Of a DNA stretch of 64,000 bases, positions 1-6,611 are shown piece by piece. The DNA is from Frateuria flava (GTDB lineage Bacteria > Pseudomonadota > Gammaproteobacteria > Xanthomonadales > Rhodanobacteraceae), in NCBI RefSeq assembly GCF_017837635.1, contig NZ_JAGJRS010000010.1:124715-188714 (forward strand), written 5' to 3'. A model generated the notes under the pieces. The model saw only the letters and a program-made list of their open reading frames with translations. It was not told the origin of the DNA and ran no database searches. The position numbers were made by a program, and so were the translations under genes. Each line of letters opens with the position of its first letter. Positions within the stretch are counted from its first letter, which is position 1.

Positions 1-233
1 CCGCCAAGGGCACATAAGCCCTCTGCCGTGGGCGAGCAGAAAGCCCACGCTCCTGTGAAAGCGGCCGGTAGGTAGCAAACCACGGCGAGCAGCAGGGAAT
101 TAAGGAGGTAGCGAAACGCGCTCCGTAAATCAACTCGCGACGCAATTTGGACCAGACGCCACAAGGTCATCACGACGCCAAGCCAAAAGACGATCAGTCC
201 GGCGCCGTAGACGAGTGCGAAAAAATTTTCCAT
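1..233 (-). CDS. Cassette-borne small membrane protein, 3' end beyond the window
   Basis: The reading frame opens with ATG at 233 and stays open to the window edge (about 77 residues seen, no stop reached). The start lies only two bases after the recombination core of a degenerate attC site, which is where cassette genes normally start. The protein begins MENFFALVYGAGLIVFW and shows two hydrophobic stretches, about residues 5-22 and 44-62, so it is probably an inner-membrane protein. I do not recognise a family. It is the most distal cassette visible in the minus-strand array. The frame is clear; the function is unknown. Confidence 0.6.
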   Translation of the reverse strand, partial: MENFFALVYGAGLIVFWLGVVMTLWRLVQIASRVDLRSAFRYLLNSLLLAVVCYLPAAFTGAWAFCSPTAEGLCALG

Positions 234-235
234 GG

Positions 236-295
236 GGCCAGCGCCGGAGCTAAGCCGCGCCTAGAAATGGCGTCGGCTTGGGCGAACTGCCAGGC
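236..295 (-). other. Degenerate attC site
   Basis: This lies just past the stop of the GFA-family cassette gene. Read on the minus strand it keeps the attC layout (left arm ...TTCGCCCAAGCCGACG, right arm CGGCTTAGCTCCGGCG), but both core sites have drifted (GCCTGGC and GCTGGCC instead of RYYYAAC and GTTRRRY). Recombination here is probably weak or lost. Confidence 0.55.
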
Positions 296-307
296 AGCAA
301 ACCCTGC

Positions 308-724
308 CTACTCATGCTGAGGCGACTGCGGATAGTGCGGGATATCCCCACTTAGCTGCACCCACGGCTGCGCGCTCGACGTCCAGATGTCCACCATGGG
401 CCTGAAGCCGGCCTGGTCATCGAGAGAGGCAAAGCGAATGGACATCAGCTCCGGGACCAGTTCGCCACGGGTGAAGAGAGGCGTGCCGCACTGCGTGCAG
501 AAGCTTCGAGTTGTGGAACCCCCACGACTGCCACGGACAGAGTACGTGCCGGGGCTGCCTGATACCTCTGTCTCATCAACTCGGACGACAACGCCCGAGG
601 CAAACGGTGCTCCACTCGACTGCTGGCAGTCACGGCAATGGCAATTCAGCATGGCAATGGGGTTGCCGATGCAAACATAGCGGATGGAGCCACAGGCGCA
701 ACCGCCGGAGAAGCTTTGAGTCAT
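308..724 (-). CDS. GFA family (glutathione-dependent formaldehyde-activating-like) zinc protein
   Basis: This 138-residue protein has the CENP-V/GFA zinc-binding fold. It opens with GGCACGS (first Cys pair), followed by CHCRDC near residues 28-33 and FCTQCGTP near residue 75, which together give the usual two zinc sites. Family members are annotated as glutathione-dependent formaldehyde-activating enzymes, but most have no proven substrate. It fills one integron cassette: ATG at 724 is about 20 bases inside the cassette and the TAG stop at 308 is followed by a degenerate attC. GFA genes are common cargo of chromosomal integrons. The family call is firm; the reaction is not. Confidence 0.85.
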   Translation of the reverse strand: MTQSFSGGCACGSIRYVCIGNPIAMLNCHCRDCQQSSGAPFASGVVVRVDETEVSGSPGTYSVRGSRGGSTTRSFCTQCGTPLFTRGELVPELMSIRFASLDDQAGFRPMVDIWTSSAQPWVQLSGDIPHYPQSPQHE

Positions 725-742
725 TGCGTACTTCCTTCTGTC

Positions 743-799
743 GCCGGTCGCGGGAGCTAAGCGGCGGCGAAGCCGTCCACCTTGAATAACCTGTTGGGC
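743..799 (-). other. attC site, one core drifted
   Basis: On the + strand the right end is a good core (GTTGGGC at 793-799) and the arms carry GCGGCGGCGAAGCCGTCC, as in the other sites of this array. The opposite core reads GCCGGTC at 743-749 instead of RYYYAAC. It separates the GFA cassette from the 53-residue membrane-protein cassette. Confidence 0.7.
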
Positions 800-820
800 A
801 ACGATATCCGGACGATGGCT

Positions 821-982
821 TTACACACCAGTAGCACCATCGAAGAAGCCGGCGACGAAGCTGCTTATATGGTTAGCGCCTACCCAAACAGCCGCGAGCG
901 CAAGGAGAAGTAGTGCGAGACGTACCTCCTTCCGACGCCGCACTAAGTGATGGGCAGTAGCGATTTTGATGGTGTTGAACAT
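821..982 (-). CDS. Cassette-borne single-span membrane peptide (53 aa)
   Basis: ATG at 982 starts a 53-residue peptide (MFNTIKIATAHH...). It has a basic stretch (VRRRKEVR) before one hydrophobic helix, about residues 22-44, so it is probably a small inner-membrane protein. A longer frame upstream only reads through the neighbouring attC and is rejected as the start. The gene begins about 35 bases inside the cassette after the GTTAGGC core at 1018-1024. No family recognised. Small unknown membrane proteins are typical integron cargo. Confidence 0.55.
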   Translation of the reverse strand: MFNTIKIATAHHLVRRRKEVRLALLLLALAAVWVGANHISSFVAGFFDGATGV

Positions 983-1063
983 GTTCGTTCCTTGATCGCG
1001 GAGCGCTGGCGTTCGCTGCCTAACGCTGGAGTTAAGCGGCGGCGAAGCCGTCCGCCGTGAATG

Positions 1064-1490
1064 AATAAAAAGAGACTTCCTCTCCTTTGGGCCTCGAGGG
1101 CCCATGATGGTATTGCGACACAACGGTCAGCAGAAGAGGAAGTCTCCATGAGCACTATAACCATCGGCGTGGACTTGGCGAAGCACGTGTTTTCGGTGTG
1201 CGAGATGAATGGTGGCGGCGCCGTACTGCACCGTCAGGAAATCAGGCGGGAGGCGTTCGGCGTGTGGTTGGCGCAGCTGCCTGCGGGTACGGTGGTGCAG
1301 GGTGCGGTTCATGCCCTGGTCGGGGCTGGCACCATCGCCGAACAAGACCGATTACGGAAAGCAGCCTGACAACTGTTGAACCTGCGATGGCGAAACGCAC
1401 GACGTTGAGCGAGGCACCATCGATGACTCCGCGGCGGCCCGGAGCGAAGGGCAACCTCACGCGCCCGGAGTTGACTGGAAGTCTCTTACG
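1064..1490 (+). mobile_element. Internally deleted IS110/IS1111-type element inserted in attC
   Basis: Subterminal inverted repeats AAGAGACTTCC (1070-1080) and GGAAGTCTCTT (1477-1487) bound the element. Subterminal repeats of this kind mark the IS1111 subgroup of IS110. Inside are the start of a transposase gene and a non-coding 3' tail. Full-length relatives are about 1.3-1.4 kb, so close to 1 kb is missing. A subset of IS1111 elements is known to target attC sites, and this one sits exactly in an attC. A leader hairpin (1072-1084 with 1134-1147) precedes the transposase start. Confidence 0.75.
1148..1369 (+). pseudogene. Truncated IS110-family transposase (N-terminal DEDD part)
   Basis: The 73-residue frame begins MSTITIGVDLAKHVFSVCE, the signature N-terminus of IS110/IS1111 transposases, with the first catalytic Asp in IGVDLAK. 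Homology stops near residue 50 (LPAGTVV), where family members continue into the rest of the DEDD domain. A short unrelated tail then runs to a stop. Normal length is about 340 residues, so the remnant lacks most of the catalytic domain and the C-terminal Ser-containing domain. It cannot be active by itself, although the element ends could in principle be moved by a transposase supplied elsewhere. Confidence 0.8.
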
Positions 1491-1496
1491 GAGTTG

Positions 1497-1760
1497 TTAG
1501 GCCGACATGCCCGAGAGGCGGTACGCCATAACAGCCAGCCATGCTGCAGCAGTGAGCACTAAAGCCTTGCGGGACCAACGTGAATCGCCGCCGGTAGCTG
1601 ACCACAAGCCTAGAGCCAAGAACCCAAGGTAGCCGTCCGCCGCAGCGAGCGAGTTGCTCTGAGCCCATGGCGCGCGTTCAAAAAGCATGCCTATGGCGGC
1701 AGCTCCCCAAAGTACACGCAGAGCAATCTTTGGTGATAACCAAAAAGTTGAAACGGCCAC
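1497..1760 (-). CDS. Cassette-borne multi-span membrane protein (87 aa)
   Basis: The gene starts with GTG at 1760, preceded by a purine-rich GGGAGAGAGG that can act as ribosome binding site. The TAA stop lies inside the attC core GCCTAAC at 1496-1502, a hallmark of integron cassettes. The protein has three likely transmembrane helices, near residues 11-27, 43-56 and 65-80. No family recognised. Its attC was later split by the IS1111-type element, so cassette excision on this side is probably blocked. Confidence 0.6.
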   Translation of the reverse strand: MAVSTFWLSPKIALRVLWGAAAIGMLFERAPWAQSNSLAAADGYLGFLALGLWSATGGDSRWSRKALVLTAAAWLAVMAYRLSGMSA

Positions 1761-1776
1761 GTCCTCTCTCCCTGAG

Positions 1777-1832
1777 GCCTAACGCTGGAATTGAGCGGCG
1801 CGGAGCCGTCCGCCTCGAATGAGTTGTTAGCC
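1777..1832 (-). other. attC site
   Basis: Cores are GCCTAAC (1777-1783) and GTTAGCC (1826-1832, one off consensus). The arms are AGCGGCGCGGAGCCGTCCGC with a central imperfect palindrome. It separates the 87-residue membrane cassette from the frameshifted secreted-protein cassette. Confidence 0.8.
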
Positions 1833-1851
1833 AGACGATGCCACCCACGGT

Positions 1852-2350
1852 TCAATGGGGATGCATGACAACCTTGATTGGTTTGGACCAAGAAGAGAAG
1901 ACGTCGATCGCATGGTTCTTGCGCTGCGCCTCGGTAGCAATTTGCCCAAGGAGGAGCGCAGAAACATGGTATGTGCCCGGAACCGACATGCATAGGTCTT
2001 TTTGAGACAGGCGTTGCGTGAAGTGCATGGTCTGGCCCGGTCGTAGCCACACCCAATCTTCTTCGCCTCGCAGTTTCGGCAGGGGCGGCGGTGGATCTGA
2101 GATGAAGCAGGAGAGAATACGCCCCGAGGTGCTTTCAACATTGTAATGAAGGGGGGCAAATTACGTCGCGGCCCAAGTACCGCGGCATTGCGGAAGCGTT
2201 GGTTACCGCGATATTTATCGTTACAGGTTCGCCAGAGCTCACCTCTGTCGAGCTGGGCGCGAGCGAAATAGTTATTGCGTCATCGACTTGAGCCGTCGCG
2301 ACTCCCGTACCCAACGCAAGTACTAATGCCACTATTACGATTGGTCGCAT
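1852..2350 (-). pseudogene. Frameshifted cassette gene for a secreted protein
   Basis: ATG at 2350 opens MRPIVIVALVLALGTGVATA, a clear signal peptide. The mature part (QVDDAITISLAPSSTEV...) runs to about 2157 and then goes out of frame to a stop at 2135. A second frame continues from there to a TGA at 1852 with protein-like sequence (HYNVESTSGRILSCF ... PIKVVMHPH). The switch point is a run of six G on the + strand (2151-2156). Removing one base would join the halves into one protein of about 165 residues, perhaps a beta-sandwich. It may be a true pseudogene, a phase-variable tract or a sequencing error. Confidence 0.6.
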
Positions 2351-2359
2351 GTTTTGCAC

Positions 2360-2418
2360 GGCTAACGCTGGAGTTAAGCGGCGCGCGTTAGCGCGTCCGC
2401 TTGGACGAAATGTTAGAC
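2360..2418 (-). other. attC site
   Basis: Cores are GGCTAAC (2360-2366) and GTTAGAC (2412-2418). The central palindrome is GGCGCGCGTTAGCGCGTCC. The upstream cassette gene terminates inside this site at 2388. Confidence 0.85.
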
Positions 2419-2933
2419 CGGTCGCTGAGCAACATTTGATACGAGCGAGGGCATGCTACGAAACCAATCCACGCCATGCACAGCGACGAGGAAAAGTAGA
2501 AGGCGGAAACGCAAACTAGGCCAATCTTGCTGCGAGCTGCCCAAGCTGCCATTGCCGCAGCCTTGGTTGTAGAAGTTGCGTCTACTTTTGCCAGCGTGCC
2601 GTAGCCAATCAACGCCATGGCGATGCAAGAGAACAACACAAAGCCAAGCACGGCTGCAGGAATGTCGGATTGGTTGGCGTTTGCTTTGAGTTTGACTGGG
2701 GCAACTTTAGAGAACGCAAATAGAGCGGGCAGGAATGTTGCCCACATCGCATCGACATTGAATGCTACGACAGAAGGGATGCTCGATAACGCAGCTAGCG
2801 ACCTGCTGAAAGGCAGGCTTGGCTCATAGGACGTCGGTGCCACAAAAACAAATAGCACGCACAGCATCAAATAGCTTGCCAACACTGAGTAGGCGGCGTA
2901 CCAGCTTCGGTTGTTGGTTGAGATAATTGCCAT
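2388..2933 (-). CDS. Cassette-borne polytopic membrane protein (181 aa)
   Basis: ATG at 2933 directly follows the GTTAGAC core at 2936-2942, so the longer frame upstream is only attC read-through. The product begins MAIISTNNRSWYAAYS and has about four transmembrane helices (near residues 12-31, 45-70, 95-115 and 140-160). Its last residues (RSNISSKRTR) are encoded by the attC itself, ending at a TAA in the attC palindrome. No family recognised. It is an intact cassette with matching flanking attC sites and is plausibly still mobile. Confidence 0.65.
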   Translation of the reverse strand: MAIISTNNRSWYAAYSVLASYLMLCVLFVFVAPTSYEPSLPFSRSLAALSSIPSVVAFNVDAMWATFLPALFAFSKVAPVKLKANANQSDIPAAVLGFVLFSCIAMALIGYGTLAKVDATSTTKAAAMAAWAARSKIGLVCVSAFYFSSSLCMAWIGFVACPRSYQMLLSDRSNISSKRTR

Positions 2934-2935
2934 GC

Positions 2936-2992
2936 GTCTAACGCTGGAGTTAAGCGGCGGCGTAGCCGTCCGCCTTGAACGAGTTGTTAGGC
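2936..2992 (-). other. attC site, canonical
   Basis: This is the best-preserved site: cores GTCTAAC (2936-2942) and GTTAGGC (2986-2992), arms GCGGCGGCGTAGCCGTCCGC. On the minus strand it reads GCCTAACAACTCGTTCAAGG..., close to attC sites of Xanthomonas and of resistance cassettes. Confidence 0.9.
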
Positions 2993-3292
2993 CAGCACCA
3001 ACGTGGCCACGTAAGCAAGGGGTGCGACCAACGTGGCGCCGGCCCACACTGACAGTAAGTGCTTCTTTTGCGTACTTGAGGCCAACAAGCCCGCGCATGG
3101 CACGCAAAGCCAAATTGCGACGAGCAACCAGAACGATATGCCTGCACGTGCGTTGAGAGCTGACCAGCTACTGAGGTTGCCAACACCGCTCTTGTCCATA
3201 GCGGCATCGGCAGCGTGCGCGAACCAAAGAAATGCGCCGAGTGGAACGGCAAGAGCGACGGCTGCGATGTTGGCTGAACGAGCAAGTCCCAT
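2987..3292 (-). CDS. Cassette-borne membrane protein (101 aa), first visible cassette
   Basis: ATG at 3292 lies about ten bases after the GTTAGGC core at 3302-3308, and the TAA stop is in the core of the following attC. The protein has hydrophobic segments near residues 8-26, 50-72 and 80-99, so it is probably an inner-membrane protein with three spans. No family recognised. In array order it is the cassette nearest the expected integrase end, although no integrase is present upstream. Confidence 0.6.
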   Translation of the reverse strand: MGLARSANIAAVALAVPLGAFLWFAHAADAAMDKSGVGNLSSWSALNARAGISFWLLVAIWLCVPCAGLLASSTQKKHLLSVWAGATLVAPLAYVATLVLA

Positions 3293-3301
3293 GTTTGGCC
3301 T

Positions 3302-3553
3302 GCCTAACGCTTAGTAGACCCCGGATCGGGGCATATGCACTGGATGGTCCGTCGGGCTTGGGCTGAGGTCAAGGGGCGAAATCCCTTTGGCGATCAACGG
3401 GATCGGCCTGACAGGCACCTTTGGGGGCGCGAGGCGCACCCCGTGCATATCACGCGAATCGGGGTGCTATTGCTTATGGCTCCGGAAGTGGAGGAATAAA
3501 CCGTATGGTGGGCGCGGGCGGTCTGCTCCGCGCCGGCGGGCGGTTGCCTTGGC
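3302..3553. other. Array start: isolated recombination core and non-coding flank
   Basis: GCCTAAC at 3302-3308 is a core site, but the DNA beyond it does not fold into an attC and holds no integrase gene. It could be a decayed attI or a cassette-chromosome junction. A short inverted repeat (CCCCGGATCGGGG, 3319-3331) is the only other structure seen. The stretch ends at the stop of the molybdenum hydroxylase large subunit. Confidence 0.45.
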
Positions 3554-5806
3554 TCAGAGCAGCCGCAGCAGCTCCTTCATCATGGGCAGCCGCCGTACGC
3601 GTACGGCGCTGGCGCGGAAGACGGCGTTGGCCAGGGCGGGGGCGGCGGTGGGCATGGCCAGGAAGCTGGCGCCGGTGGGGGCGCGGTCGTTGGGGACGAG
3701 GATGACTTCCACGTCATTGGGCAGCTGGGCCATGCTGGCGAGCGGGTAGTCCTTGAAGCCCTGCTGCTGGACCTGGCCGTTCCTGAAGGTGATCGCCGGG
3801 TTCAGGGCGTTGGAGAGGGCATCGAGGGTGGCGCCGGCGACCTGGCCCTGGAGGCCCAGCGGGTTGATCACGCGGCCGACGTCGACGGCGCAGACCACGC
3901 GCACGATTTCCAGTTTCTCGCCGTGCACGGCCGCTTCGATCGCGTGGGCGACGTAGGCGCCGTCGATATGCCAGCAGGCCACGCCCATGCCGTTGACGTT
4001 GTGCAGCCAGTTCTTCCACTCGATGCGGTCGGTGACCAGCTTGAGCACGTTGAGCAGTCGCCCGACGTCGAGCATGCCGCCACCGGGCAGCGCAAGCTGC
4101 CGGGGTTTGCCGAGCAGGCGCAGGCGGGTGTCCAGCGGGTTCTCGCGCAGGGTGTGGGCGATCTCGTCGATGAAGCTCTCGACGGCGAAGGCGTTGGTGA
4201 CGTGCGGCTCGCCGCGGAAGGGGCCCCGTGGCATCCCCGAGGCGAGGCTGTACCAGTCGTTGCGGTAGGCGGGAACCAGGCCGGCGGGCAGCTGGTCGGC
4301 AGCGACTTCGGAGGTCCACAGGCGGTCGGCGGCGACTCCGCGGCCGGTGAGCGCCGAGGCGCTGGCCATGCGCTGGTCCCAGCCGATGAGCGTGCGCTTG
4401 CGGCCGATGATCGCCTTGATCTTGTGCACCGTGCCGGAGCGGTAGTAATCGTGGGTCAGGCCCTGTTCGCGCGTCCACATGAGCCGCACGGGCTTGTCGA
4501 CGGCCTTGGCCAGCATCACTGCTTCGGCGACGTAGTCGTGGTCGAGCCGACGACCGTAGCCGCCGCCCACGCGGGGCACTTCGATGGCAATCCGGTCCGG
4601 CGCCAGGCCGGTCAGGCGCTGCACCACGGACCAGGCCTGTTTCGGCGCCTGGGTCGGCACCACCAGCGTGGCCTGGTCCTTGTCCAGACGCACCAGGCAG
4701 TTCATCGGCTCGGGTGTGGCGTGGGCGAGCCACGGCTGGACGTAAGTAGCCTCGACGCGGCGCGCGGCTTTGCGGCTGGCGGCCTTGAGGTCGCCCTCAT
4801 CCCGAATGCGCGTGGTCGGTGCGCTGTCGGTGTCGAGCAGGGCCAGGGCCTGGGCTTCGAGCTTGCCGCTGTCCTGCTCGGCGCTGTGGGCGCCAGGTTT
4901 CCATTCGAGCTTGAGTTCGGCCAGGCCGCGCAGCGCCGCCCAGGTGTTCTCGGCGAGCACGGCAACGGCCGGGGCGATCGCGGTCTCGCCCGGGGCCACG
5001 TCCGTTTCGGGATTGATCGGCATCACCTTGACCACGCCCTTGATGGCCAGGGCGGGCGCAGTCTCGATGCTGGCCAGGCTGCCGTCGGGCCAGGGGCACT
5101 GCGCGAGGACGGCGACGAGCGCGTCGGCGTAGTGCGCGTCCAGCGCATAGCGGGTCTGGCCGGTGACGATGTTGCGCGCGTCGACATCGCCAGCCGGTCG
5201 CCCGATCAGCGTGTAGCGTTGGGGCGGCTTCAGCGGCAGCGGGGCGTTGGGCGGATCGATCTTGCCGGCCGCCTCGACCAGGCTGCCGTAGGGGAAGCGG
5301 CGGCCGTCCGGCGTGACCACCATGCCGGCTTCGCAACGCAGGCGGTCGGCGGCGATGCCCAGGCGTCGGGCGGCGGCCTGGGTAATCAGCCAGCGCGCCA
5401 GTGCACCGGCCTGGCGCAGGTCGGCCCACGCGGCGGGGATCGAGTCGCCGGTGCCGCTGCGCTGGTGGCCGTAGGTCCACACCGGCTTGCCGTTCTTCGC
5501 TTCCACGCCCAGGCCCAGCGGCACGACGGTGACGCGGGTCCAGTCGGCGTCCAGTTCCTCCGCGATGATGCGCGGCAACGCGGTGGCGGTGCCGGTACCG
5601 GTATCCGGGTCGCGCGCACCGATCAGCACGTTGCCGTCGCGGTCGATGCGCACATAGGCACCGAGGCGCCCGAAGTCGTCACCGAGCATCGCCGGCGGGA
5701 TCGGTACCTCGGCATCGGCATAGCCCACGCCGACGACCAGCGCGCCGGCGGTGCCGGCGAGCACCTGCAGGAAGCGACGGCGCGAGAACTGCAGTCCGGT
5801 GCTCAT
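3554..5806 (-). CDS. Xanthine dehydrogenase-family molybdopterin-binding subunit (IorB-like), Tat-exported
   Basis: This 750-residue protein starts at ATG 5806 with a twin-arginine signal (SRRRFLQVLAGTAGALVVG), so it should act in the periplasm. It matches the large subunit of isoquinoline 1-oxidoreductase/aldehyde oxidase-type enzymes, which bind molybdopterin cytosine dinucleotide: GGGYGRRLDHDYVAEA and GPFRGEPHVTNAFAVESFIDE are recognisable. Near the C-terminus the usual PTGxGEP motif with the catalytic Glu reads PTGASFLAMP, so that Glu is absent. The gene overlaps the small-subunit gene by four bases, so the two are translationally coupled. The family is firm; the activity is doubtful. Confidence 0.85.
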   Translation of the reverse strand: MSTGLQFSRRRFLQVLAGTAGALVVGVGYADAEVPIPPAMLGDDFGRLGAYVRIDRDGNVLIGARDPDTGTGTATALPRIIAEELDADWTRVTVVPLGLGVEAKNGKPVWTYGHQRSGTGDSIPAAWADLRQAGALARWLITQAAARRLGIAADRLRCEAGMVVTPDGRRFPYGSLVEAAGKIDPPNAPLPLKPPQRYTLIGRPAGDVDARNIVTGQTRYALDAHYADALVAVLAQCPWPDGSLASIETAPALAIKGVVKVMPINPETDVAPGETAIAPAVAVLAENTWAALRGLAELKLEWKPGAHSAEQDSGKLEAQALALLDTDSAPTTRIRDEGDLKAASRKAARRVEATYVQPWLAHATPEPMNCLVRLDKDQATLVVPTQAPKQAWSVVQRLTGLAPDRIAIEVPRVGGGYGRRLDHDYVAEAVMLAKAVDKPVRLMWTREQGLTHDYYRSGTVHKIKAIIGRKRTLIGWDQRMASASALTGRGVAADRLWTSEVAADQLPAGLVPAYRNDWYSLASGMPRGPFRGEPHVTNAFAVESFIDEIAHTLRENPLDTRLRLLGKPRQLALPGGGMLDVGRLLNVLKLVTDRIEWKNWLHNVNGMGVACWHIDGAYVAHAIEAAVHGEKLEIVRVVCAVDVGRVINPLGLQGQVAGATLDALSNALNPAITFRNGQVQQQGFKDYPLASMAQLPNDVEVILVPNDRAPTGASFLAMPTAAPALANAVFRASAVRVRRLPMMKELLRLL

Positions 5807-6330
5807 GCCTTGACTCCCGCGGCGCGCTTGATGGCGCGGCGCACGCGCGTCTGCACGCCGCAGCGGCAGCGGTTGGGCAGCTTGTCGATGTCCTCGTCGG
5901 TCGGCTTGGGTTTGCGGGTGAGCAGGTCGATACCGGCGATCAGCCAGCCGGGCGTGCAGTAGCCGCAGCCGATCGCGTCCTCGTCGATGAAGGCCTGCTG
6001 CAGGGGATGCAGGCTGCCGTCGGCGTGGGCCAGGCCCTCGACGGTGGTGACGCGGGCGCCGACCAGCTTGGCCATCGGGCGCTTGATCGCCGAGACCGCC
6101 TTGCCGTTGACCAGCACCAGGTCGTAGCCGTCCTCGCCGTGCGCGTCGCCCAGCTTGGTGCCGGTCAAACGCAAGACGTCGCGCAGGTACCACAGCAGCG
6201 GCATCAAGGGATCGCCGGTGTGCCGGAAGCGCTCGCCGTTGACGATCAGGTCGATGCCCTCGCGCACCGGTTCCGGCGTGATGTCGCCGGTGGTGGCGGG
6301 CGGCAGGCCCTGGGCTTGCGCTTGCTGCAT
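5803..6330 (-). CDS. (2Fe-2S)-binding small subunit (IorA-like) lacking one cluster
   Basis: This 175-residue partner of the large subunit follows the IorA/CoxS layout: an N-terminal ferredoxin-like domain and a C-terminal helical domain. The second cluster's ligands are present (GCGYC near residues 121-125 and NRCRCG near 154-158). The first cluster's ligands are all replaced: where relatives have GCGxxQCGACT, this protein has GDAHGEDGYDL, with three Cys changed to Asp, and the fourth Cys position is Ala. It should therefore carry one [2Fe-2S] cluster instead of two. It is first in the two-gene operon. Confidence 0.85.
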   Translation of the reverse strand: MQQAQAQGLPPATTGDITPEPVREGIDLIVNGERFRHTGDPLMPLLWYLRDVLRLTGTKLGDAHGEDGYDLVLVNGKAVSAIKRPMAKLVGARVTTVEGLAHADGSLHPLQQAFIDEDAIGCGYCTPGWLIAGIDLLTRKPKPTDEDIDKLPNRCRCGVQTRVRRAIKRAAGVKA

Positions 6331-6611
6331 CGGGGCGGCTCCTTGCGAGGGTCGCCTATTGTGGCATCGCGCAGGTGATGAGGCAGCCGGGGGCGGGCGG
6401 GGTGTTCAGTTGGGGCTCCTGGCGGTTTGCCCCCTTCCGCCCTTCGGGCACCTTCCCCCGTGGAACGGGGGAAGGATCGGGTATTGGGCGGTCCCGGCGA
6501 CCGAGCCTTGCCCCGCACGAGGGGAGGGCCGTGGCGGAAGCCTGGTTTGCCGAGCCTTCCCCCGTTCAACGGGGGAGGTGCCGACAGGCGAATGGGGAAG
6601 CCTTGCGGAAC
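6331..6611. repeat. Intergenic family-B hairpin repeats
   Basis: Two copies of a GC-rich hairpin (CCTTCCCCCGT...ACGGGGGAAGG) lie at about 6451-6475 and 6555-6578. They are flanked by the family's CCATCCGCCTTCGGGCACC-like arms. They sit between the IorA start and the chemoreceptor stop and may act as terminators. No gene seen. Confidence 0.7.

Larger units (their letters stand above)
1018..1502 (-). other. attC site split by an insertion element
   Basis: The left part, 1018-1063, runs from core GCCTAAC through the paired arms to ...GTGAATGA. The right part, about 1491-1502, is GAGTTGTTAGGC with core GTTAGGC at 1496-1502. Joined, they rebuild a normal attC of about 57 bases. The roughly 425 bases between them are the IS remnant described next. 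The stop codon of the next cassette gene lies in the right core. Confidence 0.8.

Noticed and set aside
2388..3113. Longer 241-residue version of the membrane cassette gene
   Set aside because: The first 60 residues translate an attC site; the true start is ATG at 2933 just inside the cassette.
3923..5962. 679-residue open frame on the + strand
   Set aside because: It is antisense to the molybdopterin-binding subunit, has no recognisable domain, and long shadow frames are expected at this GC content.
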